A stretch of DNA of 22,684 bases from Carex sylvatica. Its lineage: Eukaryota; Streptophyta; Magnoliopsida; Poales; Cyperaceae. The stretch is from assembly GCA_964058845.1 (NCBI GenBank), contig CAXKVR010000013.1, positions 1 through 22,684 on the forward strand. The letters run 5' to 3'. The notes under the pieces are model-generated. The model was not told the origin of the DNA and did not search any database. It saw nothing but the letters and a program-made list of their open reading frames with translations. Shown here piece after piece: positions 1 through 12,700 of this stretch (positions are counted from its first letter, which is position 1; each line of letters begins with the position of its first letter). The translations under genes and the position numbers were made by a program.

Positions 1-1441
<1,441 letters not shown>

Positions 1442-2349
1442 GTGATTATATGCTTCAGGGGTTGTTCCGTGGTTTTCAATTTGTCTTGAAGTAGTTTCAT
1501 AGTTTGGCTGGTATATGCTTCAAGGGTTGTTATGTGGTTTTCAATTTGTCTTGGAGTATTTTTAGCGAGCCAGGGACAATTTTTGATAGCTAAATTTGGA
1601 CACATCAATATATGAAAACAAGGTAAAGATAGCACCCACTAACCCCACCTTCTATTCTCTAAATTGGGCATAGTCTTTTGCTATATAAGGGGAGCTCATT
1701 TTCCATTGAAATGACATCTCTCATCTTACAATTCTCTCTCTCACCCCTTGGTGCATGCCAATTTTAATAAAATATAGCGATAAATCTGCAGCCATTCTAG
1801 GAGTTTCGAAAACTTTTCAAGAAAAGGAGAAGAAGGCCCAAGCAAGATTTCGGCAAGATTGAGATTCTTGATTCAATAAAGGGTGTAACTATTTCTTTAT
1901 CTCATTTCTTCTTATTTTTGTCAACTTTTGTAATGGATCTCTCTAAGAGAGAGTAGATCTCTTTCTAGAGATTTAGGTCAATGTATGAACTTGTTTAATT
2001 ATATTTATTCGGTTATATTATTTTTATTATGATTGTTTGATTTAATGATAATTTCTGTGAATTATTCTTTATGATTTCGTTATACTTGCAATTATAAGTA
2101 TCATGCTAGGTTTAATGAATTAAAGTAGTTAGAAATCGTGCTATTTTCTATTTTTTCGCTTTAATCATTAAACTCTAGCATAAGTCGAGTTAAGAAGAGT
2201 ATCAATCAAATCATAAAGGTATAGGATATCTTATTAACACTAGGATATAAATCGGATCTCTAGAAATTAGAGTTAGAGTTTGGTGAGATAGGTATTTCTG
2301 AAGTCAAACCCCTAATTTGGACACCTTAGAACAAATATTGTGAAATACT

Positions 2350-3400
2350 TTGAATTATGTGTATTAAAAATTCCGATTAGGTGAGTGATAGCCCTAACAA
2401 TAGCGAAACATTAATCCGTTCACCCAAAGTATTTGTATCAATATTTGTTCCAAAGGCTAGGGGTGAGTAAATCGTTCACAACTCGTGAGCCGCTCATTAA
2501 AAACTAGTCTAAACTCGCTCATTTATCCACTCATTTAAACTCGCTCATTAACAACTCACTCATTTACTTAATGAGCGAGCATGAGCATGACCCAACTCGC
2601 TCATTAAGAATTTGCCACATCTAATCCCTGCCATATTTAATCCTGTATGTAATCCTGTGTAACATCAGCTTTGCCTCATTAAATCCTATGTAATATTCAT
2701 AGTTTCATACATTCATTTTTTTTTTGTAAATCGACAGAACCAAAACCTCCGCCTAAAATCCAAAACCTAACCTAACCTCCGCCAACTGTTTGTTGCTTGT
2801 TTAAGATAAATTTTTATTATTGTTTTCATAATACAAATTTGTAGGTATGTGACAAGAAAATATCTGTGTGTATGTCACAAGTAGGGCCGTCAAAATCGAC
2901 AAGACGATAGCTGTTGGATTTTTATTAGTTTCTGTTGTTAGTTTATGTTGGATTATTCTATTTTTGTAATATGTTGATTGTTGTCTGTTGATGCTACTGT
3001 GAAATTTATTTTTGTTGGATTTTTATTATATTTTATTTAAATGAATTATGACAATTTGTTAAATTTTGGTACTCATAAGTCATAACTCGTGAGCCGCTCA
3101 TAACTCGCTCATTAAAAGCTCGCTCATTTACAACTCGCTCATTTATCCGCTCATTTAAACTCGCTCATTAATAACTCGCTCATTTACTTAATGAGCGAGC
3201 ATGAGCATACCCTAATTCGCTCATGCTCGCTCATTAATCACCCCTACCAAAGGCTAACACAAATCATAAATCAATTTTAAGTTTATTGAAATATTAATGT
3301 TTGTCTTGAATTATGTGTATTAAATATCCCTCTAGGGTTTGTAAAAATCCTAGAATTTGAGGCAAATTAATCTGTTCACCCAAGATATAACATCAATATT
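2350..3400 (+). repeat. Two diverged direct repeats flanking the hAT insertion
   Basis: The segment at about 2350-2430 and the segment at about 3306-3385 both start TTGAATTATGTGTATTAAA. Both also contain TTAATCYGTTCACCCAA near their end (2411-2427 and 3367-3383). Before the hAT element inserted they would have lain about 160 bp apart. They probably belong to the older non-coding retroelement sequence. Confidence 0.6.
2458..3246. mobile_element. Non-autonomous hAT-type transposon, 789 bp, with 8-bp TSD
   Basis: The ends are TAGGGGTGA at 2458 and TCACCCCTA at 3246, perfect terminal inverted repeats of hAT style. They are flanked by the identical 8-bp target duplication CCAAAGGC (2450-2457 and 3247-3254), the length typical of hAT. 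Both subterminal regions (2500-2610 and 3080-3235) are packed with CTCGCTCATT and its complement AATGAGCGAG, presumably transposase-binding repeats. The interior is AT-rich and has no transposase reading frame, so movement would depend on a partner element. Removing it joins ...TTGTTCCAAAGGC directly to TAACACAAATC. Confidence 0.9.
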
Positions 3401-3800
3401 CCAAGAACAAATTAGGTTAGAAACCTCATTAAAATCAAACATGAATATAAACAAACCGAATAAATTGAATTAGCAAGGAATTGTAGATCGAATACCCCTA
3501 GATCTTCTTAACTTGAAAGCAAACCAATCTTTACTTTCTTTATTTTATTGTTTACAACTCCTTGTTTTCTGGTATTGAACCCAACTTAGGATTACTTAAG
3601 CAAAACCCCCATATTCTATTTTATTGCACTTTACTTATTTTTATTATTTTATGAAATTAATTAGAAAAGTCTAAACCTAGTATCTAAACTTACTCTCTGA
3701 ATACTACGCGGTAGGATTGTATACTTGTAATCTGAACTGAAAGTATATTTAAGGTTAAAAGGTACAGTTTGTTGTACTGAAACTTTGTACTATACATTTT

Positions 3801-5006
3801 TTATGCAGCACCTTTCACTTGGATTTTTGATGCATCTCCAAATGATACGTGTCCATCTTCGATAACTCGCATTTCTGTGAACAAGTGCTTGTATCCGCAC
3901 ATGTGATTGCTCGCACTAATGTCGAGATACCAAATTGTCTCGTTATTGGTATCCTTCTCGTCATAAGCCATCATGAGGAGCCCTTCTTTAGTCTCTTCTT
4001 CCGTGACCAGATTGATATTTTCTTTTACTTTCTTCTCAGCGTACCAATTTCTTGCGAAATGCCCGATTTTGCCACAATTATAACATTCGTCTGGATTGCA
4101 GTCCTTCGCATAATGGCCATACCTGCCACATTTATAACACTCGACATTCGAGTGATTTGCCCAACCACCTCGTTCACGACTTCGTCCTCGGTCTCTCGAG
4201 TTATGTTGGCTTGACTGCCTCTTTTCCTCATAATATTCGCCTTGACTTTGGCCTCTATCACCTCGGTCATTTCTGCGACCTCCTCTGCCCTGACTTCCTC
4301 TACCTCGGGAACTCTGTGAATACAAAACTTTCTTATCTGTAATTATCGTCTTGGTCTGTAGGGCTTGCTCCACCGGTTCTTTTTGAGTTCTTTTTAATCT
4401 TTCTTCATGGACTAACAATGACCCACTCAGTTCATCAATCGTCATGGACTCTGTGTCCTTTGACTCTTCGATAGCCACCACTATGTGGTTGAATTTCGTA
4501 TTAAGAGAACGTAACATCTTCTCTACTACTCTCACATCTTGCAACTTTTCACCTAGCCTCTTCAATTGGTTTGCCACAACCAACACTCGAATTGTGTAGT
4601 TTCCAATGGACTCACTTTTTTTCATCATGAGCGACTCAAACTCAACTCTTAGAGTTTGGAGCCGTACCTTCTTCACTTTGTCTATCCAACTGTCGAATTT
4701 TTAAGGATCTCTCATGCATCTTTAGAACTAGTCTCATTGGTAATTTTCTCGAACATGTCGCCATCCAACCTTTGATGGATGGATGATACTTAGAGCAGTT
4801 TGATCTCCATTTCTTTTCTTTTGCAAAACATTCATCTCGGCTAACGTGAGTGCGCTCTCATCTTTGGGCTCTTCAACCCCGTTTTTGACAATGCTCCATA
4901 AGCCATGAGCACCAATGATCGCCTTCATTCGCAACGACCATTGATCATAGTTAGTTTTGGTTAGAATTGGGTATTGGAATGAGACATTTGGATTTCTAGT
5001 GGCCAT
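3801..5006 (-). pseudogene. Ty1/copia gag and start of protease, broken
   Basis: Minus-strand copia polyprotein start. The ATG at 5006-5004 begins MATRNPNVSFQYPILTK, the usual N-terminus of copia Gag (UBN2-type). Two CCHC zinc knuckles follow: CYKCGRYGHYAKDC is complete, but in the second (CYNCGKIGHFARNW) the last cysteine is a tryptophan. The protease begins at WYLDISASNHMCG, where the active site normally reads D-T/S-G-A, so the catalytic triplet is changed. Between about 4680 and 4780 the frame is broken by a frameshift and stops. Homology ends abruptly near 3808, before integrase and reverse transcriptase. The fragment cannot make particles and is a 5' remnant of a retrotransposon, not a host gene. 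Confidence 0.9.
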
Positions 5007-5015
5007 TTTCAACGA

Positions 5016-5029
5016 GGCTCTAATACCAA
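5016..5029 (-). other. Degenerate copia primer-binding site (initiator Met tRNA)
   Basis: On the minus strand the sequence reads TTGGTATTAGAGCC, two bases inside the LTR end. Plant copia elements are primed by the 3' end of initiator methionine tRNA, which pairs with TGGTATCAGAGC. One mismatch (C to T) is present, fitting an old copy. Confidence 0.8.
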
Positions 5030-5031
5030 TT

Positions 5032-5514
5032 TGTTAGTTTTAGATATATATATTTCGGTGGAGGGAAGAGAAAACAAGAACACAATTAACTTTCTATTAA
5101 CTCTTAAACACAATTAACTTTCTATTAACTCTTAAACAAATGCTCTTCTCTTACATTTTCTTACAACAGAATATAACTCTATTTATAGACTCCTAAGACT
5201 CTTGAAATTCGTATACAACATAAATGTAAAAACAGAATTCTAAATTAATTCTGACCCTTAGTTATTAAAACTGTCATAACTTATTGTAGGAAACTCCAAA
5301 CGACTTGAAATTTGAACCATCAGAAACTAGACTTAAAAACACACGAAATAGACTCTTCATTTGCTCAGAATGATCTAGAATTGCTCCTTCAATTCCTCAT
5401 TTAATACTGCCATAAAATCTGTCCGTTTTTGTTTGAGTTTATTTTCCACAATTATATCGTACGTAGTTTTCTAACTTTGCATTAACTTAAAAATTAAGAT
5501 GTATTCCGACAACA
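5032..5514 (-). mobile_element. Ty1/copia LTR (single, 5' LTR of the minus-strand element)
   Basis: On the plus strand it starts TGTTAGTTTTAG (5032) and ends CCGACAACA (5514), giving TGTTG...TAACA ends on the minus strand. It sits next to the primer-binding site. It contains a minus-strand TATA-like TATAAATAG (around 5179-5187), suitable for U3/R. The right boundary is uncertain by 3 bp because the end repeats ACA. No second LTR was found near 3800, so the 3' half of the element is lost. Confidence 0.7.
5081..5136 (+). repeat. 28-bp tandem duplication inside the LTR
   Basis: Two identical adjacent 28-bp copies (5081-5108 and 5109-5136), each starting CACAATTAACTTTC and ending CTCTTAAA. Their identity suggests a recent slippage event. 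Confidence 0.9.
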
Positions 5515-5614
5515 ACAAAAATATCTAACCACTAAATAATTGGTAAATAAAACGCATTTAATAATAATTTTTTGAGTTAATTTAGCATGTTTACCTTAGT
5601 CGATCACTTGCTCC

Positions 5615-5872
5615 TAAGTTCTGCGGCCATTTTTATTAATACCCCTTAAAAAAATAAAATTTTAACAATATCCATGTATTTAATTTTTTTTTATTAGTAC
5701 CTCGACCGCCAGGTCCACGGGCGGTCCATATATTGAAGAAAATCGTCAGGGCCCCGGGCGGTCCTCTCCCCAAGCAAACCCCCCCCCCCCGGGCGGTCCG
5801 CTATGAATATATTTTCTCTCCCTCTCTCTTCTCTGCCTCATTCCGAACCAAAAAGGAAAAAAAAAAAAAAAC
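5615..5872 (+). repeat. MULE left terminal inverted repeat with TSD
   Basis: TSD 5615-5623, then the arm from 5624. Bases 5624-5780 match the right arm nearly base for base, with small indels in A/T runs. Weaker similarity (TTCCGAACCAAA) continues to about 5872. The arm holds three direct copies of GGGCGGTCC (5719-5727, 5756-5764, 5791-5799) spaced 37 and 35 bp, plus a run of 12 C (5779-5790). These iterons are candidate transposase-binding sites. Confidence 0.92.
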
Positions 5873-5901
5873 TGCCAACCTCCCGTCTCCTGTAATGACA
5901 G

Positions 5902-6097
5902 GTATTATTTTGTAATTTTTTTTTAATTATTACTAATTAGTCAATTACTGTAGTATTAATTAGTATTAATGTTGAATGACTGTAGCATTACTGTAGCAAC
6001 AAGTAAATTTTTTTTTAATTAGCTATTTATTATTGTGCTCGTTATAATTACTGAACAATTATTATAATACTTATAAAATTATTTTTTTTAAATGTAG
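5902..6097 (+). other. Probable 5'-UTR intron of the MULE transposase gene
   Basis: A plausible donor, ATGACAG/GTATTATTTT (5902), and an acceptor, AAATGTAG/TTTG (ending 6097), bracket a T-rich, AT-rich stretch with plant-intron composition. Splicing would join the leader transcribed from the TIR to the coding exon starting at 6113. No transcript evidence is available here. Confidence 0.4.
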
Positions 6098-6112
6098 TTT
6101 GTTAAGTAAAAG

Positions 6113-9100
6113 ATGTTAGTTGCACTGTATATGAGCGGCAAGCTACAAAAGGGTGTAGATGGCGTGTATTACACGAAAGACGCGGCATTTGGCTTCGAGG
6201 TTAATGAAAATATCACATTTCAGGAACTTAAGCAGATAATATACGAAAAGACTGCTGTAAACCCCAACAGGTATGAAATAGAATTGGCTACACGGATTGA
6301 CAACTCACAAAGGGGTGGGGCGGGGGGTAGACCTTACTTTGTGAGGTTTCCAATAATAGATGTGAATTTGTGGAGAGTTGTGTACACTCAATTTGAGTCT
6401 AGTGGGGTCTCCGTAATGGACATATATTTAAAGAGGGTTCCCCGAGGTGGGGCTGGACCTTCTAGTGCGGCCGGAGCTGGACCTTCCGGTTATGACAACC
6501 CGGGGTACCACCACCACTCCTCTTATGACAACCAGGGGTACCACCACCACTCCCCTTATGACAACCAGGGGTACCACCACCACTCCCCTTATGACAACCA
6601 GGGGTACCACCACCACTCCCCTTATGACAACCAGAGGTACCACAGCCTCGGTTATGACAACTTTGGGTACCACAACTCCCCTGAAAATACTGAAGAGTTA
6701 CCACTACCACCCAGACAGACATCCATAATCCCTAGATTTTCAACTATGCCAGAGTCAGGACCGGTACCCGTTAATCAAACTGATATTGATATTAATGTTG
6801 ATGCTATTGATGCCATACCAGAAAGGGAAATGGAAACGAGGGATAAATACGAAGGAATTTGAGAATCCGATGACTTATCAGATGGCGATGCAATTGTACC
6901 AGGTTTATCCAGGAAAGAAAAATTCCCAATTAGAGGTCGGAGAAATAAGCATCCGGTCGCCATATTCAACGATACCACAGCTTTTGAAGAGGCAGACATT
7001 AGTTATTTTGGCCCTCGTATTGTATGCAATGACGAACTTGCCCCAGGGCAACTTTATACCAACATAGATGAACTTATAAAAAAAATCTACGAGACTCATG
7101 TTCACGGCAACTAGGAATGTAAAATACACAAAAGGGATCGAACAAGGTTAGTTGTGCTATGTAAAACTCACCCGCGGTGCGAGTTTCGCCTTTTTGCAAC
7201 CCCTGCAGGTGCCGGAGAAGCATGGATGATTAAGAAGTGTGAACCACCCCATACATGCAAGTCTGCATCCACTAGGACAGACCATTCACAGCTGATGGCA
7301 TCACTAATTGCCGATGCAATTGAGGAAGACATTAAGGAGGATCCATCCATGAGCATCAAGGCGGTGGCTAGAACCGTCAGACACAAATACAAATATGTAA
7401 CCCCAAAATACAACAGGCTGTGGAGAGGTCGTGAACTTGCAATTTGCAGAATATTCGGTAGTTGGAAGGATTCATACGGCTATCTGGCACCATTGCTCCA
7501 GGCCATGGCAAGTACAAATGTCGGTACTGTATATGAGAGGTGGCATGGCCCCTTTTTTGATAAAGAAGGAGTGCTAATAGAGGGAGCTCAACAATTCAAG
7601 GGCATAGCATGGACTTTTGGTGCTTGTATCCAAGCTGTGCCATACATCAGACCCGTTATCAGCATTGATGCATGCTTCATGTCTGGCCGTTATGAGGGGA
7701 GGTTATTGATAGCATGTGCATATGATGCTGAGAACCAGTTGTTGCCTTTGGCATTTGCAATTGTTCGTAAAGAGGATGGTGAGAACTGGGGATTTTTTAT
7801 GCAGTTTTTAAGAATACGGGTGATTGGGGAAGGAAAGTTTTTCTATGTGATATCAGACCAGCACAAAGGAATAAAATTTGTGTTTGATCGTGAAGATTAC
7901 GGTTGGTTAACACGTACTGGTGAGTGTGTGCAAAGGTTGTGTATGCAACACGTTGCGGAGAACCTTTCCAAGACAACCGAAAATGACAAGTGGGTTCTAG
8001 AAACATTTAGACGAAATTGCAGAAAGAAAAAGCCGAGAAGAGTAGTAGAGATGACTCGCAGTTTTGCAAAGGTATATATATTACAGTTATTTACATATAT
8101 TATTGTATTTTTAGACGACGGTTTTTTAGTACAATTATTTACTTATATTATTTTATTTTCTTATTTTTCTGTAGTACATGCCAAAGGCAAATCTCTACTT
8201 AATGAAGGTCGGCAAAAATAATCCCCGAGATGTCAACGAAGATCCAGCATACGAGAAAATATATCAATCTCGTGATGGAGGTTGGCGTTGGGGAATTATG
8301 ACCACCAACGGGTCCGAGTCGCTGAATGCAGTATTCAAGCAGAGCCGGATGTTACCTGTGGCTGCAATTGTAGAAGACACATTTTACAAGTTAAATGCCT
8401 GGTTTCAAGAACGGCGTGCTAAGGCCGCAGAATTAATAATGATGAACTAGTCATTTTCAATAAGGGTGGAGGAGAAACTAAAACAACACAGGGACAAAGG
8501 TGCAACTATGAACGTGATCCCGATGGAAAATGATGGTACAGAATTCGAAGTGCAAAATCCAAATGAATACGTTTCTACCAGCCGCAAACCAGATGGCACT
8601 ATGGAGTTTGTGAAGAGGGCTTGCAAGTACGTGGTTAAATTCGGAGATGCCAGGGCGGTAACCTGTACATGCCAAGGACCCCAACTAAGTCACATACCCT
8701 GTAGTCACGTGATGGCAGTATGCCGAGTGAGAAACTACTGTGAGGATCACTATGTTGCAGACATGTATCGTACCGATTACCTTGCTTCCACTTGGGGTGG
8801 ATCTTTCCATTCTTATCCCGATCAGCATGAGTGGCCTTCATATGTCGGTGATAGAATACTTCCTTCAGAAGAATGGATAAGAAATGGGAGAAGGAGACAC
8901 AAGCGTGTTGTAATGACCATGGACGAGATGGGCAGTAGGCAACCGTCGGGAAATCGAGCTCGTCGTTCTGTTTCTGAAAGGCGCACAGCAGGTATTTTTT
9001 TTTTTGTATAACACTAATCTATGATTTTATTATAGTAATAACTGAATTGTATTGTTATGTCCAGATGCCATAAACGCACACAATGAAAGAGAAAATGCTA

Positions 9101-9252
9101 GAGTTGTTGCTGAAGCAACTAGTAGAACAATCCCCCCCCCTCCTGCGAGCCAATCATCTAGTAGCCAAGCATCTATAAGTAATGCTACACCTGCCGCTGG
9201 TACAAGAAAATCTGGTCATTTTTTAGGTTTATTCGCACGTCGGGCCAGATGA
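6113..9252 (+). pseudogene. MULE (MuDR-type) transposase, three coding exons with three in-frame stops
   Basis: Exons 6113-8071, 8175-8991 and 9065-9252 join in phase (GT-AG), giving about 987 codons, usual for plant MURA-like transposases. Order: an N-terminal PB1/ubiquitin-like region; a Tyr/His-rich 11-residue repeat (6487-6680); a MuDR DNA-binding region ending near CKTHPRCEFRL; the MULE DDE domain; a SWIM zinc finger; a Ser/Pro-rich tail. Likely catalytic residues are Asp 7667-7669 (SIDACF), Asp 7856-7858 (ISDQHKG) and Glu 8316-8318 (NGSESLN), with the C-x2-H of RLCMQH between (7940-7951). The SWIM motif CxC-x9-CxH spans 8664-8708. TGA 6860-6862, TAG 7112-7114 and TAG 8448-8450 interrupt an otherwise conserved frame, so the gene is inactive as read. 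It would cut and join the element's ends in the nucleus. The start is the first ATG after the leader intron. Confidence 0.93.
6487..6680 (+). repeat. 33-bp minisatellite coding a Tyr/His-rich repeat in the transposase
   Basis: About six units of 33 bp, the central ones nearly identical, encode the 11-residue unit YDNQGYHHHSP. The reading frame is kept and edge units drift (YDNFGYHNSP). This forms a low-complexity linker between the N-terminal domain and the DNA-binding region. Confidence 0.9.
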
Positions 9253-9728
9253 AGTTCTTCACTCTATTGCTAGTGTGAAAGTAAGCTATGAACTTTAATT
9301 GTATTATTAAAGTTTAGTTGTATTGTTGAACTTTAGTTGTATTGTTCAACTTTAGTTGTATTGTTGAACTGCTGTAATTTAATTGTATTGTTGAACTATT
9401 TTAAACTAATTCAGAACTACACGCCCCTGTGACAGGCGGTCTGCTGGAAGACGATTTTAGAATTGCTTAGTTTTAAAAATGATGAAATATATAAGTTATA
9501 ACTTAGATGAGACGGTTTCGATAGAATTACTTAGTTTTAAAACTTGGTTAGTTATAATTATGTTGTAACTAATAACTTATTTTTGACGCCCGCAAATAAA
9601 AACCACGAAGTGTAAAGTGATAACAACATAAAAGTCATAATGAAAAAAATAGAATAGTACAGTCCCAAACATATAATACTACAGTCCCAGAGTCAAAATA
9701 CTACAGTCATAACTAAAAAAAAAAAAAA
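9253..9728. other. Convergent intergenic spacer of the MULE
   Basis: This holds the 3' ends of the two convergent genes. Bases 9292-9395 contain about five imperfect copies of a 20-bp unit with TTTAGTTGTATTGTTGAAC. A second pair of direct repeats reads AGAATTRCTTAGTTTTAAAA (about 9459 and 9519). At 9435-9445 GGCGGTCTGCT repeats a core found in the right TIR. No reading frame of note is present. Confidence 0.6.
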
Positions 9729-12700
9729 TCATCTGCCTCGTTGTTTCTTTCCGGAGGGATCCCACCTATCAGCTGCTTTGCCTTTGCGATCCATGTGTGG
9801 CTGCTGGCGCCTCTGTATCTGGCTCTACGGACTAATATCTCCTAAGTCGTCCTCTGCACCCTCCTCTCCCATATTCTCCTGAACCTCTATATACATGTGA
9901 TGCATACCTGTGTCATCTCCCCATGGATCAAATGTATAGATGACTGTGCATCGGCCAGCTGTGTACGCATGTCCCATGGATCTTGCCCTCAGGTTGGAGG
10001 ATACGTGGAAGAAGGCGGTGCGCCAAATAATGTAGAGGCAAAGCCATCTACAGTCTCTCCTGTACTCCCACCAGCCTCGTAGTCATGCTCCATCGTATCT
10101 CCATAACGTGGTCGGTGGGAGCCTATCACCTCTGCATCTGTACATACCGGGGACAGGGCATCCACGCTAAACTCGGCATCGGCCTCCCAACGAGGTGCTC
10201 CATCCTAAATTTAAATAATGTTAGATTTTCTTCATACACAGAACTCTGCAATAAACAATATAAACCGGTAACTGACCTAGCCAAGCTCTGTCGGAACTCC
10301 ATATTTATTTCTATAAGCGTTCCATCCTTGGGTATTCAACACCCAGTCGTGGAACTCCCAACCTGTGGTATCACCTGCATAATTGAACGTTAACTTAGTT
10401 AGAACAAAGAATCGAAGGAAAATAAAATGATTGTGTGTGTCCTACTTTCAATATTAACCGAGTAATCACCTGAAGGAGGTGGCGGCATCTCATCGGCGTA
10501 GACAGGGACTCGTTCATGATTCGGATTTCGCGGTGTATCTTTTATCTCCCTCCAATTGATGTTCTCCCCAGCATCGCACAGCATGCCAACTAGGCGGCCA
10601 TCCCAACCACCTCTCTCCACGACTGGTGCACTGTGCTGGAGCATTTGACATCCTATGGCACGCCAAGCATCCCTCGCCATGCAGGCTAGGCTGTGTCCAA
10701 CTCCTCTGATGGCTGTCAATACCTGCACACAACATATTTTCATTATTATGACAATAAGAAGTGTAATTAAAATTTACAATTTTTAATTAAAGTAGGTTTA
10801 AGTATTTACCGAGTGAGCATTGACCGGACCCCAAGGCATGTAATTCCTAGATGAATCCATCAGTCTACGTCGAAGGATGTCGCCATAATGACCTGTAAGG
10901 TAGACTGACGGCATGCCGTATCTCTGAAACCATACATCATATCTCAAAGACCCGGGACCAATACCCAATGACTCAGGAGGTGGTGGACTCCATAAGTGCT
11001 GATCCGGATGTCGAGCCCAGTCATACTCCCGGCTGAAACGCTGGCTCCAGTCGACCTTGGGCTTAGTATGCGTCGTACTGCAAGTACAATTAATTAGAAA
11101 AACGGAAAACATTGACAATATTAAAGTGATAATAAAATTAAGTACATAGTACTTGTGGAACTTCTCAGTATCATCCTTACCCATTAGCGGGTACTATGGG
11201 ATGAAAGTATCTAACCCAAACTGTCGAGACACCCGATCGGGATAGTGGTACTCCACTATCCAGAAACAAACGACCGGTCCCTGGTAATACCAGAGTGATC
11301 TCTGCTGTAATGTGAGCTGACTCAGAAGGACGTGCTGATAGAATGGACGATATGGAAACCAATCGATACTCGCATCTACGAGCATCTGGAGCTGACCCCG
11401 GACATAAGAAACCCCCCTACCAGTCTCCTCATAGCTGTGGTGAATGCCCCATATGGCACCATATACGGGGCATCTATCTAAATCAGGCACTCCCCACCGG
11501 AGAGGTGGATCTGGTATAACTGGCCGACATACCGGCAGATGTGACCACGACCAATGCTGCAGCAAAAGAAGCGGTCCGTGAAGCTGCTTGTTCCTCACTT
11601 GAAATTTTAACTTAAAATAAGAACTCGGTATTTATTCAACCTTAAATAACAACGTATTTTTAATAACAAAATTAGTACAGACTTACCAGACAAGCATGAC
11701 ACAAGGCTCTGTATAAGTGGGCGAGAACAGCTCCACCCCAGTTCCACCTCGATGGAGAAAGCATGTCCCTCAACAGAGAGAGAAACATAATCGGGACCGC
11801 ATCACCGCTGGAGTCCACGAACATAACTGCCCCACACAAATCCAGCACATACGCCCTAGTATACCTACAATATAAAATAATAGGTTATTTTACATAGTTG
11901 ACATTATTGTTGAATTAATAAGTTATTTTAAAATGTGTAATGGTACCTCAAGACCGCATCAACGGTAGTAGTCTCAGGATGTATCCGATTCTGGAAGAAG
12001 TGAGAACGAAGTGCCAGCAGAGAAATACAGTAACCAGAAAACCGTAAGTCATCCTCATCCTTCTTCTTCTTCTTCAATTTCTTCTGCAGATTCTTCGGAT
12101 AACACCCCAGCAACTCCGGTATCATCATCTGCAGGTCTGGATGGTCTGAGATGCCACCTATGGGGACACCATCGATAGGTAAACCCCATAGGGCGCTCAC
12201 ATCAGCAAGTGTGACTGTCATCTCCCCAACCGAAAGATGAAATGTATGGGTCTCAGGTCGCCATCTCTCAGCTAGACCATGCATAAGAGATACATCGATC
12301 TTACTCTGCGGCATGGTGGCAATCTGATACAACTCAAGATTAATGAGGCATCGCTGCATCAATGGATGTGCAACGAACGGAATCTCTAACCTGCGGTGCC
12401 TCACCGTAAGCATGACATCGTCCTGTATTTATTATCAATTTGTGAGACTCAAATCGTGTCATTTTTAGTACTATTTAACATTACGTATAAAAATCATGTA
12501 CCTCAATAGATGCCAATGAAACACGGTGCTTAACATGATGGGTCCATAGAAGAGGATTGAAAGTATCAGGATCATGCCAACCATATCCTCGTATGACTGA
12601 CCCGCTCCACCTAATGACGGACCCGCTCCAGTCGGATCCACTGAGGATGGACCCGCTCTAGTCGGATCCACTGAGGACGGACCCACTCTAGTCGGATCCA

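Larger units (their letters stand above)
1560..3800. other. Non-coding region resembling a retrotransposon LTR/leader
   Basis: About 1.45 kb without a gene once the hAT insertion at 2458-3246 is removed. On the plus strand a TATA-like CTATATAAGG (1680-1689) is followed by CT-rich sequence, which looks like the promoter and R region of an LTR retrotransposon. The later part (2270-2450 and 3255-3720) has the texture of plant LARD or Ty3 leader sequence, with two diverged direct repeats. I find no paired LTR, primer-binding site or coding domain, so the element type is an inference. Confidence 0.35.

Noticed and set aside
3849..4342. Plus-strand open frames of 96-121 codons
   Set aside because: They lie antisense to the copia gag zinc-knuckle region and have no features of their own.
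6428..6728. Repetitive open frames overlapping the transposase repeat
   Set aside because: Shadows of the 33-bp coding minisatellite. The frame joined to conserved transposase domains is the one starting at 6113.
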